The position numbers and the translations under genes were made by a program. Shown piece by piece: positions 46,001-55,731 of a stretch of DNA of 64,000 nucleotides. Position 1 is the first letter of the stretch. Each line of letters begins with the position of its first letter. Below the pieces are notes generated by a model that did not search any database, was not told the origin of the DNA, and worked only from the letters and a program-made list of their open reading frames with translations. Origin of the DNA: Bacteroidota bacterium (GTDB lineage: Bacteria; Bacteroidota; Bacteroidia; Cytophagales; Cyclobacteriaceae); contig VGMW01000001.1 in the NCBI GenBank assembly GCA_016866235.1, forward strand, positions 186,001 through 250,000. The letters are read 5' to 3'.

Positions 46001-46846
46001 ATGGAAGATCCCCAATGGGATGTGGTTATTGATGCTAAGGAATCAAAAGGCAGATCCAGTTTCAAAGATCTTTGGAGATATAGGGACTTGTTATGGTTGT
46101 TGGTCAGAAGAGATTTTGTTTCCTTTTATAAACAAACCATTCTGGGCCCTATATGGTTTTTAATTCAGCCTATCTTTACTGCAGCAATTTACCTTTTCGT
46201 CTTTGGCAATTTAGCGGGATTATCTTCGGACGGAATTCCTCCGCCCTTATTTTATATTTCTGGCATTACTGCGTGGACATACTTCTCTGAAACGCTTGTT
46301 AAAACATCAGGTGTACTAAGGGATAATGCCTCCATTTTCGGTAAGGTCTATTTTCCACGTTTGATTATGCCCTTGAGTATTATTTTCTCCAACTTATTTA
46401 GATTGGGCATTCAATTAATGTTAATATTCATAATAATGTCCTATTACCTGATCACCTCTGATCTAGTAATCATAACACCTGCTATCTTTCTTTTGCCATT
46501 TGTAATAATTGTGATTGCTGTACAGTCAGTTGGTATAGGTTTGTTTGTGTCAGCGATAACTTCAAAATATCGTGACCTTGCGTTATTATTAGGATTTGGT
46601 TTGCAGTTGCTGATGTTTACTTCCACAGTGGTTTATCCATTATCTGGTGTTGGTGGAATATTTAAGCTGATTGTTGCAGCCAATCCGCTCAGTTTTGCTA
46701 TAGAACTTTTTCGTTTTTCAATGTTTGGAAAGGGAACAATCCCTATCGAAGGGTTATTGTATTTATGTGGAATCACAACAACTATTTTCATGCTGGGCCT
46801 CATCTCCTTTAATCGTGCTGAGAAGACATTTGTTGATACAATATAA
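46001..46846 (+). CDS. wzm: ABC-2 type polysaccharide export permease (Wzm-like)
   Basis: A 281-residue inner-membrane protein with about six helices and the family marks LLWLLVRRDFVSFYKQTILGPIWF and NPLSFAIELFRFSMFGKG. It forms the membrane part of an exporter that moves the completed lipid-linked chain across the inner membrane. It is followed after 5 bp by its ATPase, as expected. Confidence 0.92.
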   Translation: MEDPQWDVVIDAKESKGRSSFKDLWRYRDLLWLLVRRDFVSFYKQTILGPIWFLIQPIFTAAIYLFVFGNLAGLSSDGIPPPLFYISGITAWTYFSETLVKTSGVLRDNASIFGKVYFPRLIMPLSIIFSNLFRLGIQLMLIFIIMSYYLITSDLVIITPAIFLLPFVIIVIAVQSVGIGLFVSAITSKYRDLALLLGFGLQLLMFTSTVVYPLSGVGGIFKLIVAANPLSFAIELFRFSMFGKGTIPIEGLLYLCGITTTIFMLGLISFNRAEKTFVDTI

Positions 46847-46851
46847 AAGTC

Positions 46852-48138
46852 ATGAGTGTTGCAATTCAAATAAATGGAATCTCTAAGGCATATCAGCTCG
46901 GTGTTATTAATACTGGTTCCTTTTCTTCTGACCTAATTCGATGGTGGGCGTTAAAAAGAGGAAAAGAAGACCCATATCTTCAAATTGCTGAAGAAAATGA
47001 TCGATCCTCTTTAGGTTCTAGTAATATCGTTTGGAGCTTAAAAGACGTCACTTTTAATATACTACAGGGTGATTCAGTTGGAGTTATGGGAAGAAACGGT
47101 GCCGGAAAGAGTACTTTGTTGAAGATACTTTCTCAGGTAACTCATCCGACTACTGGTCAAATAAAAATTAAGGGTAAGGTGGCTAGTTTACTTGAAGTTG
47201 GCACGGGATTTCACCCAGAGCTAACCGGCCGGGATAATATATTTTTGAATGGCGCAATTTTGGGTATGCGGAAGCAGGAGATCAAAACGAAGTTTGATGA
47301 AATCGTAGCTTTTTCAGGTGTAGAGCGATATATCGATACTCCAGTTAAGCGTTATTCCTCGGGTATGTATGTGCGACTTGCATTTGCTGTTGCTGCTCAT
47401 CTTGAATCAGACATTTTAATTGTGGATGAAGTTTTAGCGGTTGGAGATGTGGAGTTTCAAAAAAAATGCATGGGGAAAATGAATCAACTGGGTAAATCTA
47501 ACGGTAGAACCATTTTATTTGTAAGCCATAACATGGCGGCAATCAAATCACTTTGTAAACAGGCATTATTCCTTGAAAAGGGAAAGGTTAAGAGCTTTGG
47601 TGAAACAGGTACCATCGTAAACGATTACTTATCTGCTTATTCGGTTAGACAGGCAGGTGATGGAGCTATTCCGTGCGGCTCCAGTTTGCATGGAACCGGA
47701 GAAGCACGTTATACCAGATTTCAAATCTGTAAAAATGGAAATGGGTGTGAGGATTTTTTCTTTGGTGAAAAGCCCTCTTTATTGGTGCACATGGAAGTAT
47801 ATCAGCATATTTCAGATGCTGTAGTAGGTGTTCATTTAGTAAATATTTATGGTGAGAAGATAATGATGATGACACCTGATAAAAACTATAAATCAGTGAT
47901 GCTTGAAAAGGGCTCTTATCAGTTTAGCATTGAAATCGATGAGATATTAATGCCCGGTGAGTATTCATTCAATCTTGCTGTCTCAAAATATAATACCGGA
48001 TCAGATATTGATTATCTGGAATCAGTAGGTACCCTAAGGGTGCTTCGGGATTCAATCGATCATGAATTGGATTACCCCTGGGCTACCATACACGGTTTCT
48101 TGAAACCTCAATCTATTTGGGACATTAAGCGCATTTAA
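46852..48138 (+). CDS. wzt: polysaccharide export ATPase with C-terminal Wzt-like domain
   Basis: A 428-residue ABC ATPase. Walker A is GRNGAGKST (80-88), the signature is YSSGMYVRL, Walker B is ILIVDEVLAVGD and the H-loop is VSHNMA. Residues from about 270 to 428 form a Wzt_C-type beta-sandwich (FFFGEKPSLLVHMEVY, DAVVGVHLVNIYGEK, GSYQFSIEIDEILMPGEYSF), which in known cases binds the non-reducing end cap of the polymer. Thus chain ends may be recognised by a specific cap, perhaps a methyl group (see the methyltransferase at 51732). Confidence 0.92.
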   Translation: MSVAIQINGISKAYQLGVINTGSFSSDLIRWWALKRGKEDPYLQIAEENDRSSLGSSNIVWSLKDVTFNILQGDSVGVMGRNGAGKSTLLKILSQVTHPTTGQIKIKGKVASLLEVGTGFHPELTGRDNIFLNGAILGMRKQEIKTKFDEIVAFSGVERYIDTPVKRYSSGMYVRLAFAVAAHLESDILIVDEVLAVGDVEFQKKCMGKMNQLGKSNGRTILFVSHNMAAIKSLCKQALFLEKGKVKSFGETGTIVNDYLSAYSVRQAGDGAIPCGSSLHGTGEARYTRFQICKNGNGCEDFFFGEKPSLLVHMEVYQHISDAVVGVHLVNIYGEKIMMMTPDKNYKSVMLEKGSYQFSIEIDEILMPGEYSFNLAVSKYNTGSDIDYLESVGTLRVLRDSIDHELDYPWATIHGFLKPQSIWDIKRI

Positions 48139-48142
48139 CTAC

Positions 48143-49285
48143 ATGAATCAAAAAAGAAATATTCCTATTTCTCTACCCAGCATGGGCCAAGATGAGTGGG
48201 AGGCGTTAAAAGAGCCAATTTTTTCAGGTTGGATCACTCAAGGTCCTAGGGTAAAGGAATTCGAAAACCTCTTTGCTGAAACACATCGGGTTAAGCACGC
48301 TCTTGCTGTTTCCAATTGCACCACTGCGCTTCATTTGGCTTTAGTTGCCTTAGGTATCAAAGAGGGTGATGAAGTTCTGGTGCCAGCATTTACCTGGGTA
48401 TCAACTGCTAATGCGGTAATGTACTGCAATGCTACACCTGTTTTTGTAGACGTGGATCCTGTCACTTTCAATATTAATCCTGAAGAGATCCTTAAAAAAA
48501 TTACACCAAGAACAAAAGCAATTATCCCTGTTCACCTTTTTGGTTTATGTGCTGATATTGAAGCGATCAAAAGAATAGCACCTAATCTCAAAATTGTTGA
48601 AGATGGCGCTTGTGCAGCTGGTTCTGCATTGGATGGCAAGCCGGCAGGAAGCCTAGGTGATATTGGTTGTTTTTCCTTCCACCCGCGCAAATCAGTTACT
48701 ACTGGTGAAGGAGGTATGCTCACCACTAATGATGACCAGTTAGCCGATACTTTGAATAAACTTCGTAACCATGGTGCTTCTATTTCAGAAGAACAGCGAC
48801 ACAAAGGTCCTAAGCCTTATATTTTACCTGAATTTGATTTTGTGGGATTTAATTACCGCATGACAGATCTTCAAGGTGCATTAGGTGTTGTTCAATTAAA
48901 AAAGCTTGATAAGTTTATCGAGGAGAGAAATGAACGTGCTAATTTTTACAATAAAAATTTAGCGTCGATAGAGTGGTTAAGGACTCCAAGTTATGGAGCT
49001 CGTTTTAAGCATGGGTGGCAATCGTATGTCCTTTTCGTTGATGAAACTAGGTCGCCTATAAATCGCAATGAGCTAATGGAATTTCTTCAACAAAAGGGTA
49101 TTAGTACTCGACCAGGAACACATGCAGTTCATATGTTAGGTTTTTATAAAAATACCTATCGAATAAATGCAAGTGATTATCCTGGCGCGTTTCAATCCAA
49201 TGAATACTCAATGGCCATTCCGCTGCACAATCGTATGGTAGCCGAAGACTATGAATATGTTGTAGAGGTGCTTAAAACGTTATAA
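48143..49285 (+). CDS. DegT/DnrJ/EryC1-family aminotransferase
   Basis: A 380-residue PLP-dependent sugar aminotransferase. PLP lysine K183 in SFHPRKSVTTGEGGM; other motifs are NCTTALHLALVALGI, PAFTWVSTAN and IVEDGACAAGSALDGKPAGSLGD. The HPRKSVTTGEGG form is typical of the C4 (or perosamine-type) aminotransferases, as opposed to the FFPSKNLG form of WbpE upstream. Its substrate might be GDP- or UDP-linked 4-keto-6-deoxy sugar; for example the Gmd product could be used to make perosamine. Confidence 0.88.
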   Translation: MNQKRNIPISLPSMGQDEWEALKEPIFSGWITQGPRVKEFENLFAETHRVKHALAVSNCTTALHLALVALGIKEGDEVLVPAFTWVSTANAVMYCNATPVFVDVDPVTFNINPEEILKKITPRTKAIIPVHLFGLCADIEAIKRIAPNLKIVEDGACAAGSALDGKPAGSLGDIGCFSFHPRKSVTTGEGGMLTTNDDQLADTLNKLRNHGASISEEQRHKGPKPYILPEFDFVGFNYRMTDLQGALGVVQLKKLDKFIEERNERANFYNKNLASIEWLRTPSYGARFKHGWQSYVLFVDETRSPINRNELMEFLQQKGISTRPGTHAVHMLGFYKNTYRINASDYPGAFQSNEYSMAIPLHNRMVAEDYEYVVEVLKTL

Positions 49286-49286
49286 G

Positions 49287-51182
49287 ATGTGTGGCATTGT
49301 AGGTGTATTTAATCTGAATGGTGAGCCTTTTGGTTTGCCGGCCATCAAAAAAATGGCGGACGCGATCGCGCATCGCGGACCAGACGGAGATGGCTATTTC
49401 ACTGAAGACAACATTGCAATGGCACACCGTCGGTTATCCATATTAGATGTTTCTGTTCGCGGTGCCCAGCCGATGACCTCTAAAAATGGTGACTGGGTAA
49501 TTACCTTTAATGGCTGTATCTACAATTTTTTAGAGCTCAAACAAGAATTACAGGCCAAAGGACATGAATTTTCATCTACTTCAGACACTGAAGTTATTGT
49601 GGAAGGTTTGGCGGAATATGGAACAAATTTTTTCGAAAGGCTTGATGGTATGTTCGCTGTAGGTGCCTGGCACAAAAGTGAAAAAGCGCTTTATTTATCG
49701 CGTGATCGTTTTGGTGTTAAACCACTTTATTATTGGTTTACAGGCAGAACTTTGGTATTTGCATCTGAAATCAAAGCCATCATCAAACATCCTGCGTTTC
49801 AGGTAAAGCTCAATTATTCTGCACTCAATGAATACTTCACTTTCCAGAATATGTTCACTTTCCATACCCTTTTTGATGGGGTGTGGATGTTGCCACCAGC
49901 CAATACCGTACGCATCGATGCTGCCAGTACCGGCGTGAAACATCGTTCTTGGTGGGATTATGATTTTTCGAAAACTGACGAATCCATCAGTTTTGAAGAT
50001 GCTCGAAGCCAAACAGAAGCCCTATTCATGCAGGCAGTGGCGAGGCAAATGATTTCAGATGTGCCTGTAGGTTCTTACTTGTCGGGTGGTATGGACAGTG
50101 GCTCTATCACGGCCTTGGCAAGTACCCACGTTCCGCGTTTGGCCACTTTCACCTGCGGTTTTGATATGAGTGAGGTAACCGGTGTAGAGGCCAATTACGA
50201 CGAACGCCGCGATGCAGAGCTTATGGCTAATCATTTTAAAACTGAACATTACCAACAGGTTTTGAATGCTGGTGACATCCGTTGGTCGCTTCCCCGCGTG
50301 GTTTATCACCTCGAAGATTTGCGCGTGGGGATGAGTTACCCGAATTATTACATTGCACGTCTGGCATCGAAATTTGTCAAGGTTTGTCTCCAAGGCACTG
50401 GAGGCGATGAATTGTTTGGTGGCTACCCTTGGCGTTATTACAGGGTTTTTAACTCGGTAAGCCAATCGGAGTTTTTCGACTTATATTATGATTTCTGGCA
50501 ACGTTTGGTGCCCGATAACCAGCGTGAATCACTCTTTACCACAGATGCGCGACGCAAGGTAGACTTTTACGAGCCCAGAGCAATTTTCGAACGTGTATTT
50601 ACCTTCAATTCAAAATTGAAATACGAACGGCCTGAGGACCACATTAACAATTCCTTGTATTTTGAAGCAAAAACCTTTTTACCTGGCCTATTGCTGGTAG
50701 GCGATAAGTTGTCGATGGCCAATGGTTTAGAAGAACGTTTTCCATTTCTTGATAATTCTTTGGCAGAATTCGCTCAAAAAATACCTGTAAAACATAAACT
50801 CGGCAATCTTGAAGAAATGCTGAAAATTGACGAAAACGAAGAAAAGAAAAAGAATAAAGCTTACCGGGAATTTGATGATGGTAAAAATGTTTTAAGAAAA
50901 GCTATGCTGGGTTTTATGCCAGAGAAAATAATTAATAGAAAAAAACAAGGCTTCAGTGCGCCTGACGAAAGTTGGTATCGAGGTGAAAATGCAGCCTACA
51001 TTCGTGAACTTTTACTAGAAAATAAAACGGTTTCATCCGATTTCATCAATCAAGATTACATCCGGAAAATTGTTAGTGAGCATACTGAACAACATATCAA
51101 TCATCGCTTGTTAATCTGGAGTTTTATGAATTTTGAATGGTGGTGTAGGATTTTCTTAAAAAATGAAAAATTTTCAATATGA
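49287..51182 (+). CDS. asnB: asparagine synthase-like amidotransferase (copy 1)
   Basis: A 631-residue glutamine-hydrolysing protein. Cys2 is the class II glutaminase nucleophile (MCGIVGVFN); HRGPDGDGYF, the SYLSGGMDSGSITAL PP-loop and GTGGDELFGGYPWRYY are intact. In polysaccharide loci such AsnB relatives (WbpS, WbmE) amidate sugar uronic acids rather than aspartate. The preceding WbpA-type uronic acid genes give a natural substrate, but housekeeping Asn synthesis cannot be excluded. The stop overlaps the next start by four bases (ATGA). Confidence 0.92.
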   Translation: MCGIVGVFNLNGEPFGLPAIKKMADAIAHRGPDGDGYFTEDNIAMAHRRLSILDVSVRGAQPMTSKNGDWVITFNGCIYNFLELKQELQAKGHEFSSTSDTEVIVEGLAEYGTNFFERLDGMFAVGAWHKSEKALYLSRDRFGVKPLYYWFTGRTLVFASEIKAIIKHPAFQVKLNYSALNEYFTFQNMFTFHTLFDGVWMLPPANTVRIDAASTGVKHRSWWDYDFSKTDESISFEDARSQTEALFMQAVARQMISDVPVGSYLSGGMDSGSITALASTHVPRLATFTCGFDMSEVTGVEANYDERRDAELMANHFKTEHYQQVLNAGDIRWSLPRVVYHLEDLRVGMSYPNYYIARLASKFVKVCLQGTGGDELFGGYPWRYYRVFNSVSQSEFFDLYYDFWQRLVPDNQRESLFTTDARRKVDFYEPRAIFERVFTFNSKLKYERPEDHINNSLYFEAKTFLPGLLLVGDKLSMANGLEERFPFLDNSLAEFAQKIPVKHKLGNLEEMLKIDENEEKKKNKAYREFDDGKNVLRKAMLGFMPEKIINRKKQGFSAPDESWYRGENAAYIRELLLENKTVSSDFINQDYIRKIVSEHTEQHINHRLLIWSFMNFEWWCRIFLKNEKFSI

Positions 51183-51721
51183 ATAGGTATGAAGGCCTAC
51201 AAGGGGATCAATCTCTAATTGATTTATTTAATAAGCTAAATAGTCTGAAAGAGCAAATTGACATTCTTTTAAAGGAAAGTTTTGATCGCGCCTTACCTTT
51301 CCCAGACGTTCTATTTGATCGTTGGCAACGTGCTACCAAACTAGGCTTTGGGCGAGGCACTTCTATATATGACTCTTCATACATTTTTGGAAAGGTACAT
51401 GTTGGTGAAAATACCTGGATAGGTCCATTTACAATTTTAGATGGGAGTGGTGGGCTTCGAATTGGAAATAATTGCAGTATTTCAGCTGGTGTTCAAATTT
51501 ACACTCATGATACAGTTAATTGGGCGGTAACAGGAGGCGTTGCTCCTTACGATTATGCAGAAACCTCGATTGGAAATAATTGCTACATAGCACCAAATTG
51601 TATTATCTCTAAAGGTGTTCACATTGATAATAACTGTATAATTGGAGCTAATAGTTTTGTAAATGCTTCATTTCCTGCTTATTCTAAATTGGCAGGAAAT
51701 CCAGCTAAACTCATTTCTTAA
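51179..51721 (+). CDS. hexapeptide-repeat acyltransferase
   Basis: A 180-residue left-handed beta-helix acyltransferase with an N-terminal helical segment (1-60). Turn motifs: SIYDSSYIFGKVHVGENTWIG, GLRIGNNCSISAGVQIYTHD, TSIGNNCYIAPNCIISKGVHI. The candidate catalytic His is in YTHDTVNWA. It probably O- or N-acetylates a sugar of the repeating unit. Start at ATG overlapping the AsnB stop. Confidence 0.85.
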   Translation: MNRYEGLQGDQSLIDLFNKLNSLKEQIDILLKESFDRALPFPDVLFDRWQRATKLGFGRGTSIYDSSYIFGKVHVGENTWIGPFTILDGSGGLRIGNNCSISAGVQIYTHDTVNWAVTGGVAPYDYAETSIGNNCYIAPNCIISKGVHIDNNCIIGANSFVNASFPAYSKLAGNPAKLIS

Positions 51722-51731
51722 ATTATATAGT

Positions 51732-52697
51732 GTGGAAAAAGTTAATTTCGTTGACCTATTTTTGAATAGGGTTACGATTAATAGAAATTTTATTAGTGTT
51801 CTCGATCCTAATAAACTTGATTTAGGAAAGGACCAGTTGCAAACTTCTGATATTTTCAGTGATAAGTGGATTGAAGCTGAAGGATATCATAACATTAAAC
51901 AGCTTTATAATTTTCAGTTCAATTGGTTTTTGTCACTTTATGGTTTTCAATCCGAGGATGACTTAAAAGCCTATCTAAGCAGTAAGAAAATAATTCTTGA
52001 TACTGGATGTGGTTTAGGTTATAAGGCGGCATGGCTTGCGAGGCTTGCGCCACATGCAATAGTTTTAGGAGTAGATTTATCAGAATCCATCTATTTGGCA
52101 GCAAAAAACTTTATTGATATTCCTAATTTATTTTTTTTTAAAGGCGACATTGCTTCTACAGGTCTGAAAGAGGGAGTAATTGATTTTACTGTTTGTGATC
52201 AAGTAATTATGCACACGGAGGAACCTGAAAATACCTTTGAGCATCTATCTCGACTAACGACAAAAGGTGGTGATTTCCTCTGTTACGTTTACTCAAAGAA
52301 GGCTTTACCAAGGGAATTGATAGATGATTATTTTAGAAAGGAGACACACAACATTCCAAAAGAAAAAATATGGGAACTCTCAGAGCAGTTAACAATTTTG
52401 GGAAAAAATCTTTCTGAATTAAAGGCAACCTTTTCTTGTCCATCTATACCTCTTTTGGGTATCAAGGGTGGTGACTATGATGTTCAGCGATTCATTTATT
52501 GGAATTTTTTAAAATGTTTTTGGAAAGAGGATTGGGGTTTTAATCTGAGTAAGAGTACCAATTTTGACTGGTATGCACCTAGTAATGCAAAGCGTTTTAC
52601 GAAAGATGAGTTTTTGAAAATGGCATCTGACAATAGTCTTTCTGTTTCATTCCTTCATGAGGAAGAAGCATGTTATTCAGGAAGATTTAAAAAGTGA
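51732..52697 (+). CDS. SAM-dependent methyltransferase
   Basis: A 321-residue class I methyltransferase. The GTG at 51732 was chosen as start because the frame further upstream lies inside the acyltransferase gene. SAM motif I is ILDTGCGLGYKAAWLARL, followed by VLGVDLSESIYLAAKN and CDQVIMHTEEPENTF. It may methylate a sugar; in ABC-exported polysaccharides methylation often caps the chain end that Wzt recognises. The gene is AT-rich. A 228-bp region without any seen signal follows. Confidence 0.8.
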   Translation: MEKVNFVDLFLNRVTINRNFISVLDPNKLDLGKDQLQTSDIFSDKWIEAEGYHNIKQLYNFQFNWFLSLYGFQSEDDLKAYLSSKKIILDTGCGLGYKAAWLARLAPHAIVLGVDLSESIYLAAKNFIDIPNLFFFKGDIASTGLKEGVIDFTVCDQVIMHTEEPENTFEHLSRLTTKGGDFLCYVYSKKALPRELIDDYFRKETHNIPKEKIWELSEQLTILGKNLSELKATFSCPSIPLLGIKGGDYDVQRFIYWNFLKCFWKEDWGFNLSKSTNFDWYAPSNAKRFTKDEFLKMASDNSLSVSFLHEEEACYSGRFKK

Positions 52698-52925
52698 TCC
52701 CAACTTATGTTAGATTCCTAACAGGAATATTTAAATCCTATTCTAGAAAAAACGTACCTGATCTTTGGATCAGTTGCCTCAGAGTTCATATTTATTCAAA
52801 CTACCTTCTGGTCAAAACCATCTTTAAATAGCTTTCACCGGTAAATAATTTGTCAAATTCGTCTGTTGAATCTCCGACCATTTTAAGTGTTGGTCAAAAA
52901 CATCAATTTATTATTTTTAGTATTT

Positions 52926-54248
52926 ATGAATCCAATCGCACTATTATTTAAACTAGGTTATTTTTTACGGATTTGTATTAGGGAGATTTTAATTTTATGC
53001 TTATATCCTTTTTTTTATTTTTTCTTAATTTCTAATTTCTTACTGGTATGCTTTTTCCGAAGGAGCGTAATAAAACCCAGGCTGGTTTGGGGGCCAGATC
53101 CAATTATATCAAATAAATATTGGTGCGAGGCTATGAGGGAAATAGGATATGAATCGGTGACCCTAATGACTACTCATTATGTCATTAATTCTAAAAATGA
53201 CTACAATGAGTACTTCGAAGATATGTTTAAAGACCTCCTTAAAATACCAATTCTCAAATGGATGGTAAAACGGAATTTATTTTATCTTATATTTATTAAC
53301 TCAGTTAAAAGATTTGATATTTTTCATATTCCCTTACATGGATTCGTTCTCCGCTTTACTTGGTTAAAAAAATGGGAATCTCAACTAATTCATTTTGCTG
53401 GTAAAAAAGTTATTGTATTACCTTACGGTGGGGATATTTATCGATATTCTAAAATACATGACCCTAGTTTAAGACATGCTTTAATACTTTCTTATCCGGG
53501 CCCAGCGCGTTCTGAAAATTTATTGGAGGAGCAGTTTAATCGTTGGGTCAAGGATGCTGATTTTTTCCTTCCCTTCTTTCAAATTGATTCCGTTGGGCGA
53601 TGGGATTCGCTTCCTTTTAGTGCAGTTGTTATTGATTGTCGGAAATGGACAAGGAATATTCCTTTAGGTGGGTCTGATGGAATAAACACGACAGTAAAAA
53701 TTATTCATACACCTAATCATCGTGGTTTTAAAGGAAGTGAATTTATTATCAATGTGGTAAATCGAATGAAAGAGGAGGGCTTCAAAGTTGAGCTTATATT
53801 ATTAGAGAAAAGATCTAATGATGACGTTCTTGAGGCAATGAGGTCTGCAGATATCCTTATTGAGCAATTAATTGCAACTGCTTATGCGTTAAGCGGAATC
53901 GAAGGTATGGCATGTGGATTGCCAGTTATTAGCAATCTGGAATCGGATTATTATACGCAAGTATTTCGGAGATACTCATATTTAAATGAATGCCCGATAT
54001 ATTCCGCTAGTCCTGAAAATCTATATGAGAGACTAAAAGAGTTAGTTATTTCACCCGGCCTTCGTAAAGAATTAGGAATTCGCGGTAGAAAGTATGTGGA
54101 AAAATACCACTCGTACAAATTTGCACAGACTTTTTTCCCGAAGATATATGAAAATATCTGGAACGATGGTAAGAATGATCTGATTACCTACTTTGATCCA
54201 AATAACCCAAACTCATACAACAATACTTTTAGCAATTCAATTGAGTAA
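52926..54248 (+). CDS. glycosyltransferase, GT-B type
   Basis: A 440-residue protein from ATG 52926 (a GTG at 52887 is possible). A hydrophobic N-terminus (about 10-45, LGYFLRICIREILILCLYPFFYFFLI) may attach it to the membrane. The C-terminal donor half shows IIHTPNHRGFKGSEFIINVV, ILIEQLIATAYALSGIEGMACGLPVISNLES and GRKYVEKYHSYKFA, the pattern of family 4. It is related in this half to the gene at 55732. Sugar specificity is unknown. Confidence 0.75.
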   Translation: MNPIALLFKLGYFLRICIREILILCLYPFFYFFLISNFLLVCFFRRSVIKPRLVWGPDPIISNKYWCEAMREIGYESVTLMTTHYVINSKNDYNEYFEDMFKDLLKIPILKWMVKRNLFYLIFINSVKRFDIFHIPLHGFVLRFTWLKKWESQLIHFAGKKVIVLPYGGDIYRYSKIHDPSLRHALILSYPGPARSENLLEEQFNRWVKDADFFLPFFQIDSVGRWDSLPFSAVVIDCRKWTRNIPLGGSDGINTTVKIIHTPNHRGFKGSEFIINVVNRMKEEGFKVELILLEKRSNDDVLEAMRSADILIEQLIATAYALSGIEGMACGLPVISNLESDYYTQVFRRYSYLNECPIYSASPENLYERLKELVISPGLRKELGIRGRKYVEKYHSYKFAQTFFPKIYENIWNDGKNDLITYFDPNNPNSYNNTFSNSIE

Positions 54249-54842
54249 TCTTTATTTTTATTTAATCTGTAGTCAGGAAAAATGTTGTTTTCTAGGGCTA
54301 ATTAAATTCCTAATCAGCAAGGATACCTAATAAGTTGTAATATTTTGATATAGACTTTTTCGATATTGGCCTTCGCATATATTTCCCGGTTATAGCAAGA
54401 GGGTATTTTCTGAAATCTTTTTATCTTTCATTCATCTTTAATTATCCGTGGTTTGATTTTTGAAAGTTCAAAATTCCGGTTGCGAGTCAATACGTTGATC
54501 AAATGTCAAAGCACTGTTCAATTATAATTCATTTTATATTTTGTAAATGCTATTGTGCTATCAAACAATCCTGTTTTAGATATCAAAGATTATATTGTTG
54601 AGCCTCCAAAAAAAAGTGGAGTGCGATTCCAAAAATATTTAACAATTAGATTATTGTTCTGGCCTATAGAGTCACGAATATATTCTTGGGATATTTTTGA
54701 AAGATTTCGTTTCTATCATTTTTCAAAAGATATTAATAGGGCGTAAAGAATTGGGCGTAAAATTGCGGCAGCTTATTTAAGACATCTTAGTTTTAGAAAA
54801 ATTGCGGCCCGATTAATCATAAAAAAAATTTTAAAATCGATT
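54249..54842. other. 594-bp region with a possible decayed reading frame
   Basis: No confident gene. The first 300 bp show nothing. From 54555 an open frame of 63 codons (starting MLSNNPVLDIKDYIVEPPKK) ends at TAA 54744, then continues without stop for 32 codons in the same frame into ATG 54843 of the next gene. A remnant of an older gene fused upstream, or simple chance in AT-rich DNA, would both fit. Confidence 0.3.
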
Positions 54843-55727
54843 ATGCGGAAATACCGAATATTAGTGACTGGTGCCAATGGCCTTTTAGGAAGACATGTTT
54901 TGAAAGCCTTCAGTGCTAAACATGAATTACATGCAATGGTCCGTGAGATGCCAGCTGAACCTATACATGGGGTAACTTATTATGAGTGTAATTTCAAGAA
55001 TGACTGGTCTACTGAGGGTTTACCAAATGGCATCGATACTATATTACACCTTGTGCAATCAGAAAAATTTAGAAATTTTCCAAATGATGCCCTTGAAGTA
55101 TTTAATGTTAATGTGGCCTCCACAATTAAATTATTAGATTTTGCCAAAATCAATAATGTCAAAAAATTTATTTTTACTTCCACCGGTGGATTATATAAAA
55201 CGGGTATTGATTCTGTGACGGAGAACACTCCAATTAATACCTTTGGTACCTTAGGCAATTATTTAGCATCTAAATTCTGTTCTGAAATTTTAATGCATAA
55301 CTACTCTAGTTATTTTAATGTAATGGTTTTGAGACTTTTCTTTATGTACGGACCAGGCCAAAATAAAAGTATGTTGATGCCTCGGTTGGCTAGTTCCGTA
55401 AAAAAGAAAATCCCAATTAAAATAAGTTTAACTGGAGGAATAAAAATTAATCCAATCCATGTTAATGATGTGGTTACAATTTTTGAGCGAATCCTGGATA
55501 TTGATGAAAGTTTGACTCTAAACGTAGCTGGTCCTGAGGTTCTTTCGATTCGTGATATTTCTGAAATCTTGGGAAAGGCGGTAGGTATAGAGCCGATATT
55601 TGAAGTTGTAGAAAAAGAAAATTCTGGGTTAATCGCAAATATAGATTTATTGAAAAATAAACTATACTCACCTTGCCTAACTTTGGATCAAAGAGTTAAT
55701 GATGTTTTATTAAGTATTAATGACTAA
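54843..55727 (+). CDS. NAD-dependent epimerase/dehydratase
   Basis: A 294-residue extended SDR. NAD loop VTGANGLLGRHVLKAF, active site FTSTGGLYKTG and YLASKFCSEI (YxxxK), and MYGPGQNKSMLMPRLASSV. Somewhat shorter than gmd or fcl. It probably modifies a nucleotide sugar; the exact reaction is not clear. The next gene follows after four bases. Confidence 0.85.
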   Translation: MRKYRILVTGANGLLGRHVLKAFSAKHELHAMVREMPAEPIHGVTYYECNFKNDWSTEGLPNGIDTILHLVQSEKFRNFPNDALEVFNVNVASTIKLLDFAKINNVKKFIFTSTGGLYKTGIDSVTENTPINTFGTLGNYLASKFCSEILMHNYSSYFNVMVLRLFFMYGPGQNKSMLMPRLASSVKKKIPIKISLTGGIKINPIHVNDVVTIFERILDIDESLTLNVAGPEVLSIRDISEILGKAVGIEPIFEVVEKENSGLIANIDLLKNKLYSPCLTLDQRVNDVLLSIND

Positions 55728-55731
55728 GTAA

